64,000 nucleotides of DNA from Diphasiastrum complanatum (GCA_029204225.1 CM055096.1:6933816-6997815), one strand, 5' to 3'; positions 10,918 to 23,254 are shown, counted from the stretch's first letter. Made by a program: numbers and translations. Notes: generated by a model not told the origin, from the letters alone.

Positions 10918-11150
10918 AGGAAAGCCTTTGATTTTACACACTCCTTTCCTCATGTTGAGACAGGAGCTTATCTTTGATGGACGGCCATTGGAGGTGCTAT
11001 CATCTTACACTTATTTAGAGGTTCCTTTCAGTGGTCCTATATTTGGTATGAGATAGGCAACTACAGCTAGACTTGGGAAGGGACATGCCTCCCTTGTCCA
11101 GTTAGAGAGGTTCCATTTTCGGAAGTTTCTTCGTGATTGTCCACAAAAAT
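10918..11150 (+). pseudogene. LINE fragment continuing past family A
   Basis: Resumes with the FRKAFDF codons cut at 3164, then jumps by deletion to [29 protein letters not shown] and [16 protein letters not shown], the post-RT region of the same LINE family. The RT active-site part is lost. Truncated near 11150 where hAT-like sequence begins. Confidence 0.7.
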
Positions 11151-11261
11151 CAATTTTTTTTTTCTTTCAAAAAAACGTTTATGAGAAACGCTGTCCCAAA
11201 CCATAAATGCGTTTCAGAAACTTTTTTCTGAACGCGTTTCTAGAAACGTAGTGCAACTATG
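11151..11261 (+). mobile_element. hAT-like end fragment, AAACGCGTTT family
   Basis: Poly-T, several copies of motifs of the gaacgcgtttc type and the terminus TGCAACTATG at 11252-11261 match the right end of the intact 849-bp element at 46169-47017. Its left end is missing. Confidence 0.6.
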
Positions 11262-11287
11262 ATATGTGTGTGTGTGTGTATACATAT
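11262..11287 (+). repeat. (TG)n/(TA) tract between two hAT-like ends
   Basis: Alternating purine-pyrimidine tract bounded by ...CTATG on the left and CATAG... on the right. Confidence 0.8.
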
Positions 11288-11989
11288 CATAGATGCATTG
11301 CGTTCCAGAACGTAGAGTTCAATTTAGCAATCCTATTCACTATGCACAAAGTTTCATAGTCCTATTCATTGTGCAAAAACTAAAATCTGATGTATTTCCC
11401 TTAAAAAATTATTTACAATTTGTGATCGTTTTTCAGAAAATTTATTCTGGTTCTTCAATCGTCCTTCGTCGTAACAACCAGCCACCAAACTTCTTGAGGA
11501 AACATGGCCTTTTGGTGGTTATTTTTGTAACTTTATTCATCTTCAAAAAAGGTAGTGAGTTTTCAACCTACATGGACTCCAATTTTCAAACAACCAACAT
11601 GTATGGTGGCGATCTCGTGATCCTGTTCTCCAACAAGCTGAATCAGTAGTCGAACTTTAAGAGACCTTGCAAAAATCTTTGAAGCTCCACACACAGCCAT
11701 GCTTCAGCTAGATGGGGGAAATCCCGCAATACGCAAAGGGAGTGCAATGCATCAATTGAGGCTTTGTGGAATGAGCCTTTCCCCTTGGTACATGAACTAC
11801 GCCTATCAGATTCGAATAGATAGTTGTTGAAATTGAACATTTGAGCTTCTGTCGATAGTGGATAGTTGATACTCCTTTGATAGTTTGACTGTCGAGTAAG
11901 AACTTATTTACAATTCCCGTGTATTTCTACAAACTGTGTGACAATGCGAGTAAATATGCAGCAACATGAATGAATCTACATTATTTATG
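11288..11989. other. hAT-like left end then unassigned DNA
   Basis: CATAGATGCATTGCG at 11288 matches the left terminus of the AAACGCGTTT family (CATAGATGCAGTGCA at 46169). No matching right end follows. The rest, to 11989, has one open plus-strand frame of 118 codons (11293-11649) without recognisable domains; I see no gene. Confidence 0.45.
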
Positions 11990-12258
11990 AGATTTAGGGA
12001 GAGAAGGAAAAATCCAATGCCCTTCTTAATCTGGATCCATGAATGCCTCGATCTTTAGACTTAGCGATGCACAAAACCTGTTGTGTATCAATTCTCTGGT
12101 GAATATCTACAATCATGTATTGCATTCGACTGTACTCTATGCTTACCTCCTTGTTGAGAATATTGATATTTAATTTTAATGTGCTTACTCCTAGAATGAG
12201 ATCTAGGGTTGGCTGATAAAGCAATGGCACTTTGATTATCACACAAGACAATTGTTGG
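11990..12258 (-). pseudogene. copia RNase H C-terminal fragment
   Basis: The minus strand reads LAPTIVLCDNQSAIALSANP and SKHIKIKYQYS, the hallmark end of copia RNase H (CDNQSAI...KHI.I.Y). It is short and frameshifted, with no LTR attached. Confidence 0.75.
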
Positions 12259-12880
12259 AGCAAGGTGGAAGATGAAGCCCATTTCCTCCTTAGATGTCCG
12301 TTGTATTATGGGATACGGGGGAGGTATTATTGTCTCTTTCACGATGGCCCACATACACTTCGCAGTTTTGTCTCCTATCCTGATGCTCGTTGCTTGGGAC
12401 CTCTTGTTCATGAGATGCTTACTCTCTGTCAGTCTCATCTGCCTGTACCAGATCACCTGACTCTCAGTAGCTGCTTCTCATTGGCTTCTTTTGAAAGTCG
12501 AGCACATGCTGATGACTCCGACGATGAGATTCCTATCCCTGTGCTACCGTGGAAAAAGCCCAGATGTAGTCGCCACTTGCCTCCATCAGGGCCCACTGTA
12601 CACTCCACTCAGCGGACACTTCACACTTACTTTCGTTGATATGTACATTTTCTCCTCCTGGCCCAAATTGTGGGCATTGGTACTTTTTCTATAGTTCTTC
12701 TGTTATACCTGGCCCAGGTTGTGGGCTTATTTCACTTATGCCGTAGCTAGTTGATAGCATTTTATGGCCATGTCCTCCTATGGATTATGCTCCCACTGTT
12801 GCTTGTACATATTTTCTTTTTGGTCTTATGCACCAAAAGACGCTAATAAAGCTTTCTTTCTTTCTTTCTCTCTCTGGCTC
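12232..12880 (+). pseudogene. LINE ORF2 C-terminus and 3' end
   Basis: Frame 12232-12639 reads VEDEAHFLLRCPLYYGIRGR, SYPDARCLGPLVHEM and then an Asp/Arg-rich tail ending HTYFR, matching the C-terminal Cys/His region and tail of the LINE family. The 3' UTR follows with AATAAAGC and a (TTTC)n(TC)n tail at about 12846-12880 instead of poly-A. It is 5'-truncated, as is usual for LINE copies. Confidence 0.7.
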
Positions 12881-12894
12881 TCCCTGAACTACAC

Positions 12895-13487
12895 TCATAC
12901 ACAAACCGCAGTACAACATATACAGATAGATCTCAAACTCAAACTTTATTGAATTCACAGTAAGTACACACTATCAACAAGCATGAAACACAATGGAGCT
13001 AGCTACCTTGTCTCCTCCCAGCCTTTGTTGCATGGATTATGATGAGGTATGCCTCTCTTTAGGCTCACTCTTGCACAATCCTCAAGCACCCCTTAACCCC
13101 GACCCTTCCTAACGTCGACACATGGCCAATTCCATGCACAGTCGACACTTGCCAGTTGGCAAGCGAGTAGGCTGACATGTGAGCATGTGAACCCTGATAT
13201 GTGTCACTCATTTATTGGACCAAGTGTCCCAGTGAGCATATGACGTGTCCCGTTGACTAGTCAACTAACTTTTAGGAGGTCAGTCTAGTCACTCCTAATT
13301 GATGACCGAGTACCCTACAAAGCTCAACATGCGACTCAAAGGCTCAATAACTCTAATATCGGTTTTATTTACATTGCTTTTACAAAGGTCACCATAGGCC
13401 GGTGACTTAGCTATTTCCATATTTTACAAAAAATACATCTATGCATAAAATTGTAAACAACTGGGACAGGAAGTTAAAGTTATAACA
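12895..13487 (-). repeat. Family C Ty3 3' LTR
   Basis: On the minus strand TGTTATAAC starts at 13487, directly after the polypurine tract gagggggaaggga (13500-13488). The far end, near 12895, is inferred from a TG dinucleotide and the start of LINE tail sequence, so it is uncertain by tens of bases. Confidence 0.5.
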
Positions 13488-15400
13488 TCCCTTCCCCCTC
13501 AGGTAACATCATCTGCGATGGTGAAGCTAAGATATTGTGCACGCAAATTGTGCGCAGTTTCCTAGGTAGCATCAGAAAGAGGCCTGCCATGCCAAGCGAC
13601 CAAGTAGTCACAAAATATATGGTTTTGTAAATGCCTCTCACGTCTATCCAATACCTTCGCTGGCCCATGGGTCACTTCTCCCTGCTCCTAGAACGCAAAC
13701 AAACCATCAGAAAACAGTTATCACCATCTTGTAAAACCCGTTTCAATCTAAAAACATGAAATACATGATGCACTTTAGGAGTTTTGGGCAAACCTAACTT
13801 ATAAGAAACATCACTGATCTTTTTAACATTTCACCAGGGTCCACAATAACGAGGGGAGAACTTGTAACATTTTCCCGTCTTAAGGGTCTTAGAGTCCTTG
13901 GGTACTTGGAGAAATACCATGTCTCCTACCACAAATTCTAGGCGACGGGCGTGCGATGTTAATCATAAATCTTAGCTCGTCGACCATCGCTTGCCTTACA
14001 TTAAGTTTCGTTAACTCAAGCATTTCATTCAATGAGCTAAGAAATTAGCTTCACTAGGTATTTTCTGAGGAATTCCTACAAGGCTAGCCGGTCTAAAACC
14101 ATAAATAAGCTCAAAAGTGCTCATTTTAGTACTTTCATACTTCTTGTCATTGTAAGCAAATTCCAACAATGACAAGTATTTCTCCCATTGAGTTTGCTTA
14201 TCTCCAACAAAGGCCCTAAGCATATCCTCTAAGGTCTAGTTGACTCTCTCAGTTTGGCCATCCATTTCAGGTTGCTCCGTACTGCTCATTCTTAGTTGGA
14301 CTTCCGATTTGGCCATAACTGCCGTCCAAAAGTTCCCAGTAAATCGAGTATCTATGTCAGACACTATGGATCATAGTAATCCATGAACTCTGAACACATG
14401 CTCGATAAATAGGCTGGCTTCTCCAGATGCATCAATCTTTTTACGCGTTCGAATGAAATGAGCTATCTTAGTGATTCTGTCACCTATAACCAAGATAGAA
14501 TCATGTTGTAACTGTGTACGAGGCAAGTTGGTGACAGAGTCCATGGAGATACTCTCTCACTTTAGACAGTGCGTCACATCATGGTAAACATCCTTTTTCA
14601 ACTTAGGCCATTAGAAGTTACGTAGGATCAGCTCATAGGTCCTAGCCATACCAAGATGACCAGCACTTGGGGTATCATTATACAAATGGGCAATCTTCTT
14701 ACATAGCTTCTCACAAGCTAGAATGAGAACTTTGCCATTTCTTTTAGACATACCATCTTCTATGGTACATTTAAGGTAAGTGTGAGGAAAGAGACTAGAA
14801 CTCTCCTCCTGAGATTCTCCTTGTAAAAGTTTTGCCTTTTTCACAGTATACGAGATAATGCATCAGCCACACGGTTTTCGACACCTTTTTTGTACAAAAT
14901 TTTCATGTGAAATTCCTACATCAACTCAGCCCACTTGGCTTGACGCCATTTGAGGTCTAGCCGGTTGCAGAAATATCTCAAATTGTTATGGTCAGTGTAT
15001 ACATAGAATTCCGCACCATACAAATAATGCCTTCATGCCTTCAAAGCATGGACTATGGCATACAATCCCTTCTCGTGAGTCGGATAATTCTTCTGTGATA
15101 GGTTGAGCTTCTTGTACTCAAAGGCCATAGGCCTACCCTCTTGCATTAGAACTGCCCCAATAGCGATGTCACTTGCATCCGTTTCTACAACAAATGGTTT
15201 CTGATGGTCAACAATTTTTAAAGTGACGAAGTTAGCCACAACTTGTTTCAAAGCAGCAAAACTTTGCTACTGAACCTCCGTCCATTCTTTCCACTTATTT
15301 TTTTGTAACATATCAGTCAATGGCATAGCCACCTTTACATTAAAACACAGCTAATCCAAGAAAGTTTCCTTTCCAATGTATCAGAAATTTAGAAACTATT
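13488..15400 (-). pseudogene. Family C Ty3 pol remnant: RT end, RNase H, integrase, chromodomain
   Basis: Minus-strand blocks in order: RNase H near 15251-15033 ([16 protein letters not shown]), an integrase HHCC-like piece near 14690-14620 (AGHLGMARTYELI), an integrase core near 14520-14220 with SIVSD and [19 protein letters not shown] near 14180, and a chromodomain near 13620-13560 (YLVAWHGRPLSDATWE). Stops and frameshifts are scattered throughout, and most of RT is deleted. The chromodomain makes it a chromovirus distinct from families A and B. Confidence 0.75.
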
Positions 15401-15479
15401 CAGTTTCTCAATTGATGTCGATGAACGTCAACAACCTTTCTTGGTACAACTGGCACAAAGGTAGTCAAATCCTCCAACT

Positions 15480-15968
15480 CAACTAGTCCTCACCTTTCGG
15501 AATCAGGAGTGTCACTGCTCTTCTGCTGATGATTGGGTATAAAAATACACTCTTGCCACTTGTTCTATAGTACTTGTACTTATATTTTAATTGGTGTAGG
15601 GTTGTTCTCTCACTTGAAGCTACCAATAAGTCCACCTTTCAAATCACCGACACATTCATAAGTTGTGGAGCTCCTTGAGGTTCTTCCTGCTCAAGTTCTT
15701 CAATCTTGATAGGATCATCCTCCTGAACCTGCAAGCTATAAGTGGTTCGTGAAGGGTTACATGGACACTCCTTCCACCTACCCTGCCTAGACCACCAAAG
15801 CAAAGGTTTTCCTTCTTTGCCTGCTCTAAATCTTGTGGTGATAGCGTCGAAAAGCGCTGTCCCCCTTAGGCATTGGACATCCCGTACTGCCCTTTGCCTT
15901 TCGAGGCACTTGCACCTGTACGCTTTTTGGCACTTTGAATCAGCTCTTATGCGGATTGACCGTTCCAT
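15480..15968 (-). pseudogene. Family C gag end and protease remnant
   Basis: The minus strand 15968-15639 includes GKPLLWWSRQGRWKECPCNP, which looks like a degraded zinc knuckle with Cys and His replaced, followed by an acidic linker (EELEQEEP). Protease-like text continues to about 15480, then the sequence jumps to RNase H, so RT is missing. Supported only by position and weak motifs. Confidence 0.5.
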
Positions 15969-16078
15969 TTTTTAAACTTTCCTATTCCCCGATGTTGAAA
16001 CCCTCCTACAGTAGGCGTTTCAGGCTCCTTGGCCTTTTTCTCGTCTTCAAGGTAGAGGGCCATCAGTAATGCCTTGTG

Positions 16079-16388
16079 AGTTATGGACTCGGCTCATTAC
16101 ATTTGCCACATTTATTTACATTTACTTTACTTTATGCATAAGCAGGCCTTGGGCCCTTTTTTATTCATTATTGACACTTACTCTATATGGTTGGCCTTGG
16201 GCCTTATTATTCATTATTTGGACATTTGGACATATTCCTTCTTGGAGGGTGCACTATCATCCCTCCCAGTTGGGCCCTAACCACTGGAAGCTTCCTTTTA
16301 GGGCGTCCTCTAGGCTATAAGTAGGGAATCTGTGTCATTTGTTAGTCAGTTCGTGATATCTAGATCAGTTGTGGTTGCATTCGTGAGT
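16079..16388 (+). repeat. Family A-related LTR, divergent copy
   Basis: 310 bp starting AGTTATGGACTCGG and ending CGTGAGT, followed without a gap by the primer site TGGTATCAGAGC (16389-16400). Inserted in family C DNA. No downstream LTR was found. Confidence 0.8.
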
Positions 16389-16731
16389 TGGTATCAGAGC
16401 ACTTTCCTGTGCACCACTTTTTCAGATTTAGTAGAGGCTGTCTAGCGCCCTACTAACCCATCACTTTCGTCGATTTTTTCATCAGATTTCCATCATCACT
16501 TTCGTCGATTTTTTCATCAGATTTCTATTATTTTTCCAGATTTGGAAGAGGCTGGCCAGCGCACTACTACCTTGTCACTTTTGTCGATTTTCTCCACCGA
16601 TTTGCTGCCCATTTCGTGGATTGTTTGAAGGCTGTCCAGCGCCCTATTTCATCACCATTATTAGTGGTTTTTCCATCATTTTGTGGATCTTACTAGCTGC
16701 TGCCCAACACCCATTTTCAGCTTGGATTTTC

Positions 16732-16764
<33 letters not shown>

Positions 16765-16805
16765 CTTGTTTTGCAGATTATCACTATCGTTTGGAGTCGC
16801 GACTT
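16389..16805 (+). other. Leader of the divergent family A copy
   Basis: Primer site then leader with three AGCGCCCTA-like motifs (about 16445, 16559 and 16638) and a (TC)n tract at 16733-16762. It stops at about 16805 at LINE sequence. No gag follows. Confidence 0.6.
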
Positions 16806-18010
16806 GAAATCACTATGCTGTCACGTATGATACGGGCTAAGCCCTCAGTTCCACTCCAAATCATCCTTGCAAAGTTTGTAGTCCCACTCATGTACCTTGA
16901 TGCCATATTCCAACTCATCATGTATATACAACGCATTAGAGAGTTCCAGGCTTCTAAGCAGAGATACACATAGGTTGCACTCATCTCATCTCAACAATTA
17001 CATATTCAGAGTTATCAATTGGCTTGGTTCTCCCAGACCTCCTGCCTACTTGCCACATTTGGCATCTCTATCACAACTCTTCCCTTCAATACCCATGACT
17101 ACGTTAGATGGGTCATCTACAAAGCTTATCTCAACTGAGCTTGGCTAGGTTAGTTGAGGGTCAACCTAGCTTCTATCGAGTTCACAGGGATCCTAGTTCT
17201 ACCACACTACTTGTACTTGGCACTATCACATGGTCTCAGATTCATATTGGGTCAACTTCATGTCTCTTCGCACCAGCTTGAGATTCAAACTACATTTTCA
17301 GGGTACCCTGTATTTGCCAGCTGTGTTCCCTGGGTGAGTTGGAGACTGAGGAGCACTTTATCTTTAGATGCCCAGCCTATTGAGATACGTGGGACATACT
17401 ATTGTCTGTTTCAAGATAGACCAATCACATTGCATTCAGTTGTTAGATATGAGGATCCATGCTATGTTGCACGAGATCTCTAGCCTTCTCAACAGAGTAC
17501 CCCTAGACACAACCTGAAATCATCTCCTTTTGCTCCAGACGGTGACCATGATGACACCCCAATGTAGAGGATGATGGGATGATGATGACATGAGCTTTCA
17601 TAAAGCTCATAGATAGTGCACTTCCCAAAGATACATTCTAGCCAAACCTACTCATCCTACCACATGGGGAGGTCCCTCTCACACTCAATGGCAACAACAT
17701 ATCCCAGTTTTACCTCCTACTGCAGCATGTATTGCATCTTTTTTCAACAACAATAGCAACATTCTCACCACCTCCAGCACATGGTTTGTGGATTTATACC
17801 ACTATACATAGAGTTATCATGATTCAAACCTATGGTATTAGTGCTTTAGGTTTACATTACATGCATTTTTCTTTTACAGCTTTGGAGATGTTTTTTATAC
17901 TCTTCCACTTGTACTACACGCTTGAGATGTACTTATTTGTCTTATATGCCTGTTGGCATGGAATAGACTTCAATAAAGCTTTCTTTCTCTCTTCTTTCTT
18001 TCTCTCTCTC
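16806..18010 (+). pseudogene. LINE ORF2 C-terminal half and 3' end
   Basis: Reads [28 protein letters not shown] and [20 protein letters not shown], then a degraded Cys/His region, the family's C-terminal order. The 3' UTR has AATAAAGC near 17971 and a (TTTC)/(TC) tail ending at about 18010. Frame breaks occur. It sits a few hundred bases upstream of the first IFT140 exon. Confidence 0.7.
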
Positions 18011-18374
18011 ACTTTACCCCTGGTAGTTTTACTAGCTTTGGTCTAAGTGAGCATTTGAGACTATTTTGCCCTAAAACTATTCTAAAATTTCTGTCTTAAC
18101 AACTAGTGTTTTCTCCATGAAGGTGTTTATGAACTTGCAGACATATTTGCAAACCCAAATGTCTAAAGCTTGTACTTGTTTTCAGCTAAGTATATTGCAA
18201 AGACATTGATGGACTCCCATGTGGCCTCATGGATAGGCCTACATCGCAGTGTACCATGTACCACGTCTCTTTCAATGTCTTTGATGAAACGTAATGAATG
18301 TCCTATGTATAACTAGTACTATGAGTCCCTCACTGTTTGGGATAAGTGTAACTTGTTTACAATTCTATGGCCAG

Positions 18375-18465
18375 GTGTGGTGAATTTCTTCTCATGCATC
18401 ACCATTTTGAAAATGCAGTAGCGCTCTTTATTGCTGTGAGAGAACATGATCGTGCACTTAATCTG
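18375..18465 (+). CDS. IFT140: IFT140 exon a
   Basis: Acceptor ccag at 18371-18374, donor ctg|gt at 18466. One leading base, then 30 codons including [20 protein letters not shown], a helical repeat of the solenoid. It starts in phase 2 (one base completes the previous codon). A 195-bp intron follows. Confidence 0.85.
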
Positions 18466-20489
18466 GTTAGAAGCACATCTTAAGAGAAAATTTTCTCATT
18501 TTCCAAATGGGTCTTTTACATTTCTGCATTGCAAAAATGTAAATCTTACAATAATGAAGGTCTTTTTGGATATTTTGTGGTTTTGTGCATTTTCCAATTG
18601 CATGATATGGAATCTATATGGTCTCTCAAGTTAACCAACTTACTCTGTTATCAATTATAGTGCATGAAAGAAGGTGTCACCATCACTGATAAGCTTGCAG
18701 AAGCTTTCACCTCAAAATTACCAGACAAAAAAACAAGTGAATATCATGTTCTACTAACCAAATTGGCAGAGTGTTGTGAAGCACAAGGATCTTATCATTT
18801 AGCTTGTAAGAAATACACAAATGTTGGCGACAGAGTCAAAGCCATGAAGGTATATCTCATCAATATTTTTGCACATTCCTTCTCTTTGATGGTAGTTTAA
18901 CTTGGATCAACATAAAGTATGGAATAAGAAAAACCTTGATCAACAATTATAGGGGCAACTTCTCAATTTTTTGAAGCGAAGTCGTCAGACAACCATTAAA
19001 TGCTTGAAAATTTCCAAGTTTGTGTACCATAGGCCCTATACATTGGTGCAATGTAGATTGTAGCCTAATGGTTAATCACTAATGGTTGTAGTGTGTAACA
19101 CTAATTAGAATTTAGTGTAAGTTGTAAGTCTATTTTGTGCACTACATTGTGTATAATGTGGCCTATAAGATCGATTTTTTTCCCTATAAGTCTCCATACA
19201 AAAATTTAAGTAAAAAACCATAAACATATTAGGTTTTTTAGGGAGTACCATGTATATATTTGACCCTTCTCCTTGTATTGCAAACATGTTTGCCTTATTT
19301 GCTGGTAACTGTGGCCTATTGTGGATGTTGAGATGCCTAACATGTGTCTACAATATGAAGTATAACGTTTATGGGTCATTAGAATATAAAGTCAAAGTAG
19401 CTGCTAAAAGATAAGCAAATAAAATAGAAAACGATTCCAAAAAAGAATTGCATTCATTGCTGTAGGCCAAGTTTTTATGAGGGCCAATTATGTGTAAAGT
19501 GAGATTTGTGAGTATCAAGTTTGTTGGTTTGTACATGAGTTGCATGACAATGTATTAAGTTAAAAATTCAAGTTGAAATGTGCTTGGACAACCAACAACC
19601 TTTTTCACACTTTGAAGACCAATGATACAACTTATGAGCTTTTTTGGCTTGATCCATAGCTTGTAAATTTCTACCATACCCTTGTAGGAAAATGCAAATG
19701 TATGTGAAAGCACATGAACACTGGTTGGAGTGTAAGGGAAATTTTTTTTAGTGAATCAAGTATGAAGTACAATGATTGTTTGCCTAGCTAGATTGTCTTA
19801 CAACTATGCGATACCTCCAAGATCTTCATTTGTGTCACATGTTGGAAAAATTGGACTAATGGGCCAAGTTCTTGGGTTCCAACAAGCCTCCAATCCACCT
19901 ACCGAAGAGTTGATACATAGGAATAGCTAGTACTAGGAGACACTCGGGCCTCTTAATCACCTTATATGAAGCCCATTAAAACTCCTTTATATGCTAGGCA
20001 TCTTTATGATTCTTCTTGGCTATTTTGTAGTTACAACACTCCCCCTTAGCAAGTAGCACACCAACTCTTGATAAAATGTGTTTGCACACAACTGCCCGTT
20101 CTTGTGGACTTCCTTCATGCATGATCGGTTAAGGATTGTAGAAAGATGGCCCTAACGCCATATTGGGAAAATCGGACACTTTGGCCAAGTTCTTGAGTCC
20201 CAACCAAGCCTCCTAGCCACCTACCAAATATGAGATAATCTACAATCTCCTATAAAGAATGCTAAAGAACATCGCATATCATCAATGGCCCCTACAAGCA
20301 ATAGCAACGGCAAGAGTGCTCCCACAAAGACCCATCCAATACCTAGTCATAAGGTGAAAAATGAATGTCCATCAAGAGAGGCAGCACTTTTGGAGGGAAA
20401 ATAGTGTGCCCTCCTAAAGGGTCTCCACTCCAAATACCTAATAAATAATAGTTGGGCGGGGTCCGCAATACCCAGTACCGTGGGACCTA

Positions 20490-20543
<54 letters not shown>

Positions 20544-21942
20544 GGCACGTGGTACCGCCATTATGGTACCGCGGTACCATAATGGTGGTACCGTGGTTAT
20601 GGTGCCGCCTTCAGACCAGCGGTACCAGGGCGGCACCACAAAAATAATATTTTTTATTATTATTATTATTTTTTTTAATAAAAAACCCTTTTAACAGGCT
20701 AATACGGGTAAAAAATTCAGGAAAAAAAAGGGTTAGGGTTTAGAAAAAAGATGTTACTATACAGGGGACTGTACTGGGGGCACTGTGGGAGAGCAGACCT
20801 GGTGGTCAATGGGAGTGCAGCATGTGGGGGGGGCAGCAAATCCGGACAGGTACACCGTCACATGGGCACTGTGGGGGAGCAGACCACGGACCCAATCAGG
20901 GTGCAACATGTGGGGGAGCAATACATGGGGCACGTACACCGTCACATGGGCATTGTGGAGGAGCAGACCATGGACCCAATCGGAGTGCAACATGTGGGGG
21001 AGCAATACATCCACATGGGCACTGTGGAGGAGCAGACCATGGACCCAATCGGAGTGTAGCAAGTGGGGGAGCAATACATGGGAGAGGTACAGTAGCACAT
21101 GGGATCATCAACAAATGCAAATGGGGAAACAGGCTGGGGGGTTAAACAGGCACTCACGAGGCAGTGAGAGAGCCAGTGAGAGGCTGTGAGAGAGAGGCTG
21201 TGAGAGGCATTGTGAGGCTGTGAGAGAGAGCCAGTGAGAGGTTGTGAGAGAGAGGCGTTGTGAGAGGCTGTGTCACAGACCGAGAGAGAGGCTGTGAGAG
21301 GGAGGCTGTGAGAGAGCTAGTGAGAGCCTTTGAGAGGCTGTGAGAGGCTGTGAGAGCCATTTCGAGAAACAGGGTGCGTGAGATGACGGAGAGCATACCA
21401 CCGAGGCCTGAGGGCAAAGCCAGGAGCAGAGACACCCAGAGCTGCAGATCCCCGCCCCCGCTGTCGAGCTGGATTTGGATGAGCAAATCGGAATGAACTT
21501 CACACGGCAGCAACTCATCATGGTCAGGGAAAGGGCTGCCCGTCGTCGTGCTAACCAGGAGGCAGCTCGGGCTAACCGGGAGGCAGAGCGAGAGCGTCAG
21601 AACAATGCACCTGACGAGGGCGAGGAGTTAGTGGAGGATCCATAGGAATGTTTAGAATAGATGGGGTCTGGCCGTATGTGGCTGACTGTTGTTATGTGAT
21701 TTTCGGCAGTGGATGTGGCAGCATTTAGTGTCTAACATAGTGTAAAGAATAGCCCTAGCCATATATGGCGGGAATACGTGTAATTTTGATACATCTGATG
21801 AATTAATGTATGGTGTGTTTTTTGTGCAACGCGTGCCTGGTGTATTGCAATGTAATATGTGTGTTTATGAAATGCTATAAAGGGGGTTGTATTTACGCAC
21901 ATACCAGCGGTACCACGAGGTACTATGATAGAGAGAGAGAGA

Positions 21943-21990
<48 letters not shown>

Positions 21991-22880
21991 TAGATCCAGC
22001 GGTACCAGGATCCGCAGATCCCGGTACCGCGGATCCATACTGATCCGCGGTACCATAATATATAATATATATTTTTTTGATATTTTTTTAATTTTTTTTA
22101 AAAAAATAAAATAAAATCAAGTGGGCAATATGGGTATCAGCTTGAAGTTGTTGACGAGAGCAGTGCATTTATGCAGGTTGCTGGTTCGAGAGCGAACAAC
22201 CAAAGGACCAAGGGGATGCAAAACACCAAAAAGTTTTGTTTTCTCGGGGGGCTACCGCCCCCCAAACCCCCAAAGACTTGCTGCTATATAGAAACTGTAA
22301 TCTAGCCATCTCATAACCATCATGGTCTCATAGTAGACCCTATACTAACAACCGTGCTCAGTAATGGCATCTCCTCATAATGGGGGCCTTACAAATCTGA
22401 GCTCACGGTTAACTAGTGACTACTAAACTGAGAGGTGCATTATTTAGTTGTCTAACACATTTTGTAGCTGAAAGCACCGGCAACCTGCATAAATGCACTG
22501 CTCTCGTCAAGAGCTTCAAGCTGATGCCCATATTGCCCACTAAATTTAAAAAAAAAAAAAATCTAAAAAATGGTGCCGCCCTGGTATTGCTGATTTTTGG
22601 GCGGCACCATAATGGCGGTACCACGTGCCACTATGAGATATATATATATATATATATATAGATATATATATATATATCATAGGTCCCGCGGGACCATATA
22701 TGGTACCGCTGTACCATATCGGTCGGCGGTACCAAAAAAAAAAAAAAAATTTTTTTTTTTTGCGAAAATAACACGGGAATTTTTTTTTTTTTTTAATATA
22801 TTATGGTACCGCCCTGGTACCGCGGATCCCAGGGCGGTACCGTACCGGCGGTACCATACCAGCGGTACCACGGGGTACTA

Positions 22881-22925
<45 letters not shown>

Positions 22926-23179
22926 CATACATGAGGGTCCGGGCCAAAGTGCCCGCGTCCGCGTCTGACGCCCGGACCTGGACGCGTCCGACCCCCGGAT
23001 GCGGGGTCGGACGCGTCCTTTTTTTTTTTTTAATTTTTTTGACGCGTCCGAGGCGGGCCCCGGACGCGTATTTTTAAAAAAAAAAAAAAAAATCACGCGG
23101 GCCTGCGGACAGTCCGCAGAAGTTCCCGAGACAGAGAGAGGGCGGAAGAGGGCAGAAGAGGGAGAGAGAGAGAGAGCGT

Positions 23180-23254
<75 letters not shown>

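Larger units (their letters stand above)
20538..21927 (+). mobile_element. hAT-like element I, GGTACC family
   Basis: Left end CAGAGTGGCACGTGGTACCG and right end GGTACCACGAGGTACTATG form imperfect terminal inverted repeats. GCGGTACC-type palindromes recur within 100 bp of the ends. The interior holds a minisatellite, a gag-free 78-codon tail resembling a transposase C-terminus, and a telomere-like gggttagggtttag at 20729-20742. Both sides are TA repeats, so a target duplication cannot be read. Pairing of these two ends is my best guess; the left end also pairs well with the end at 22635. Confidence 0.55.

Noticed and set aside
18060-18374. A further IFT140 exon upstream of 18375
   Set aside because: I looked for the expected preceding helical repeat in all frames and found none; the earlier exon is probably outside the window.
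20776-21100. CRISPR-like array
   Set aside because: Units are contiguous and vary in length, without unique spacers; the genome is eukaryotic.
20751-21189. Overlapping open frames on both strands rich in His/Gly/Cys
   Set aside because: Explained by the 69-87-bp minisatellite units without stops; no codon-level constraint seen.
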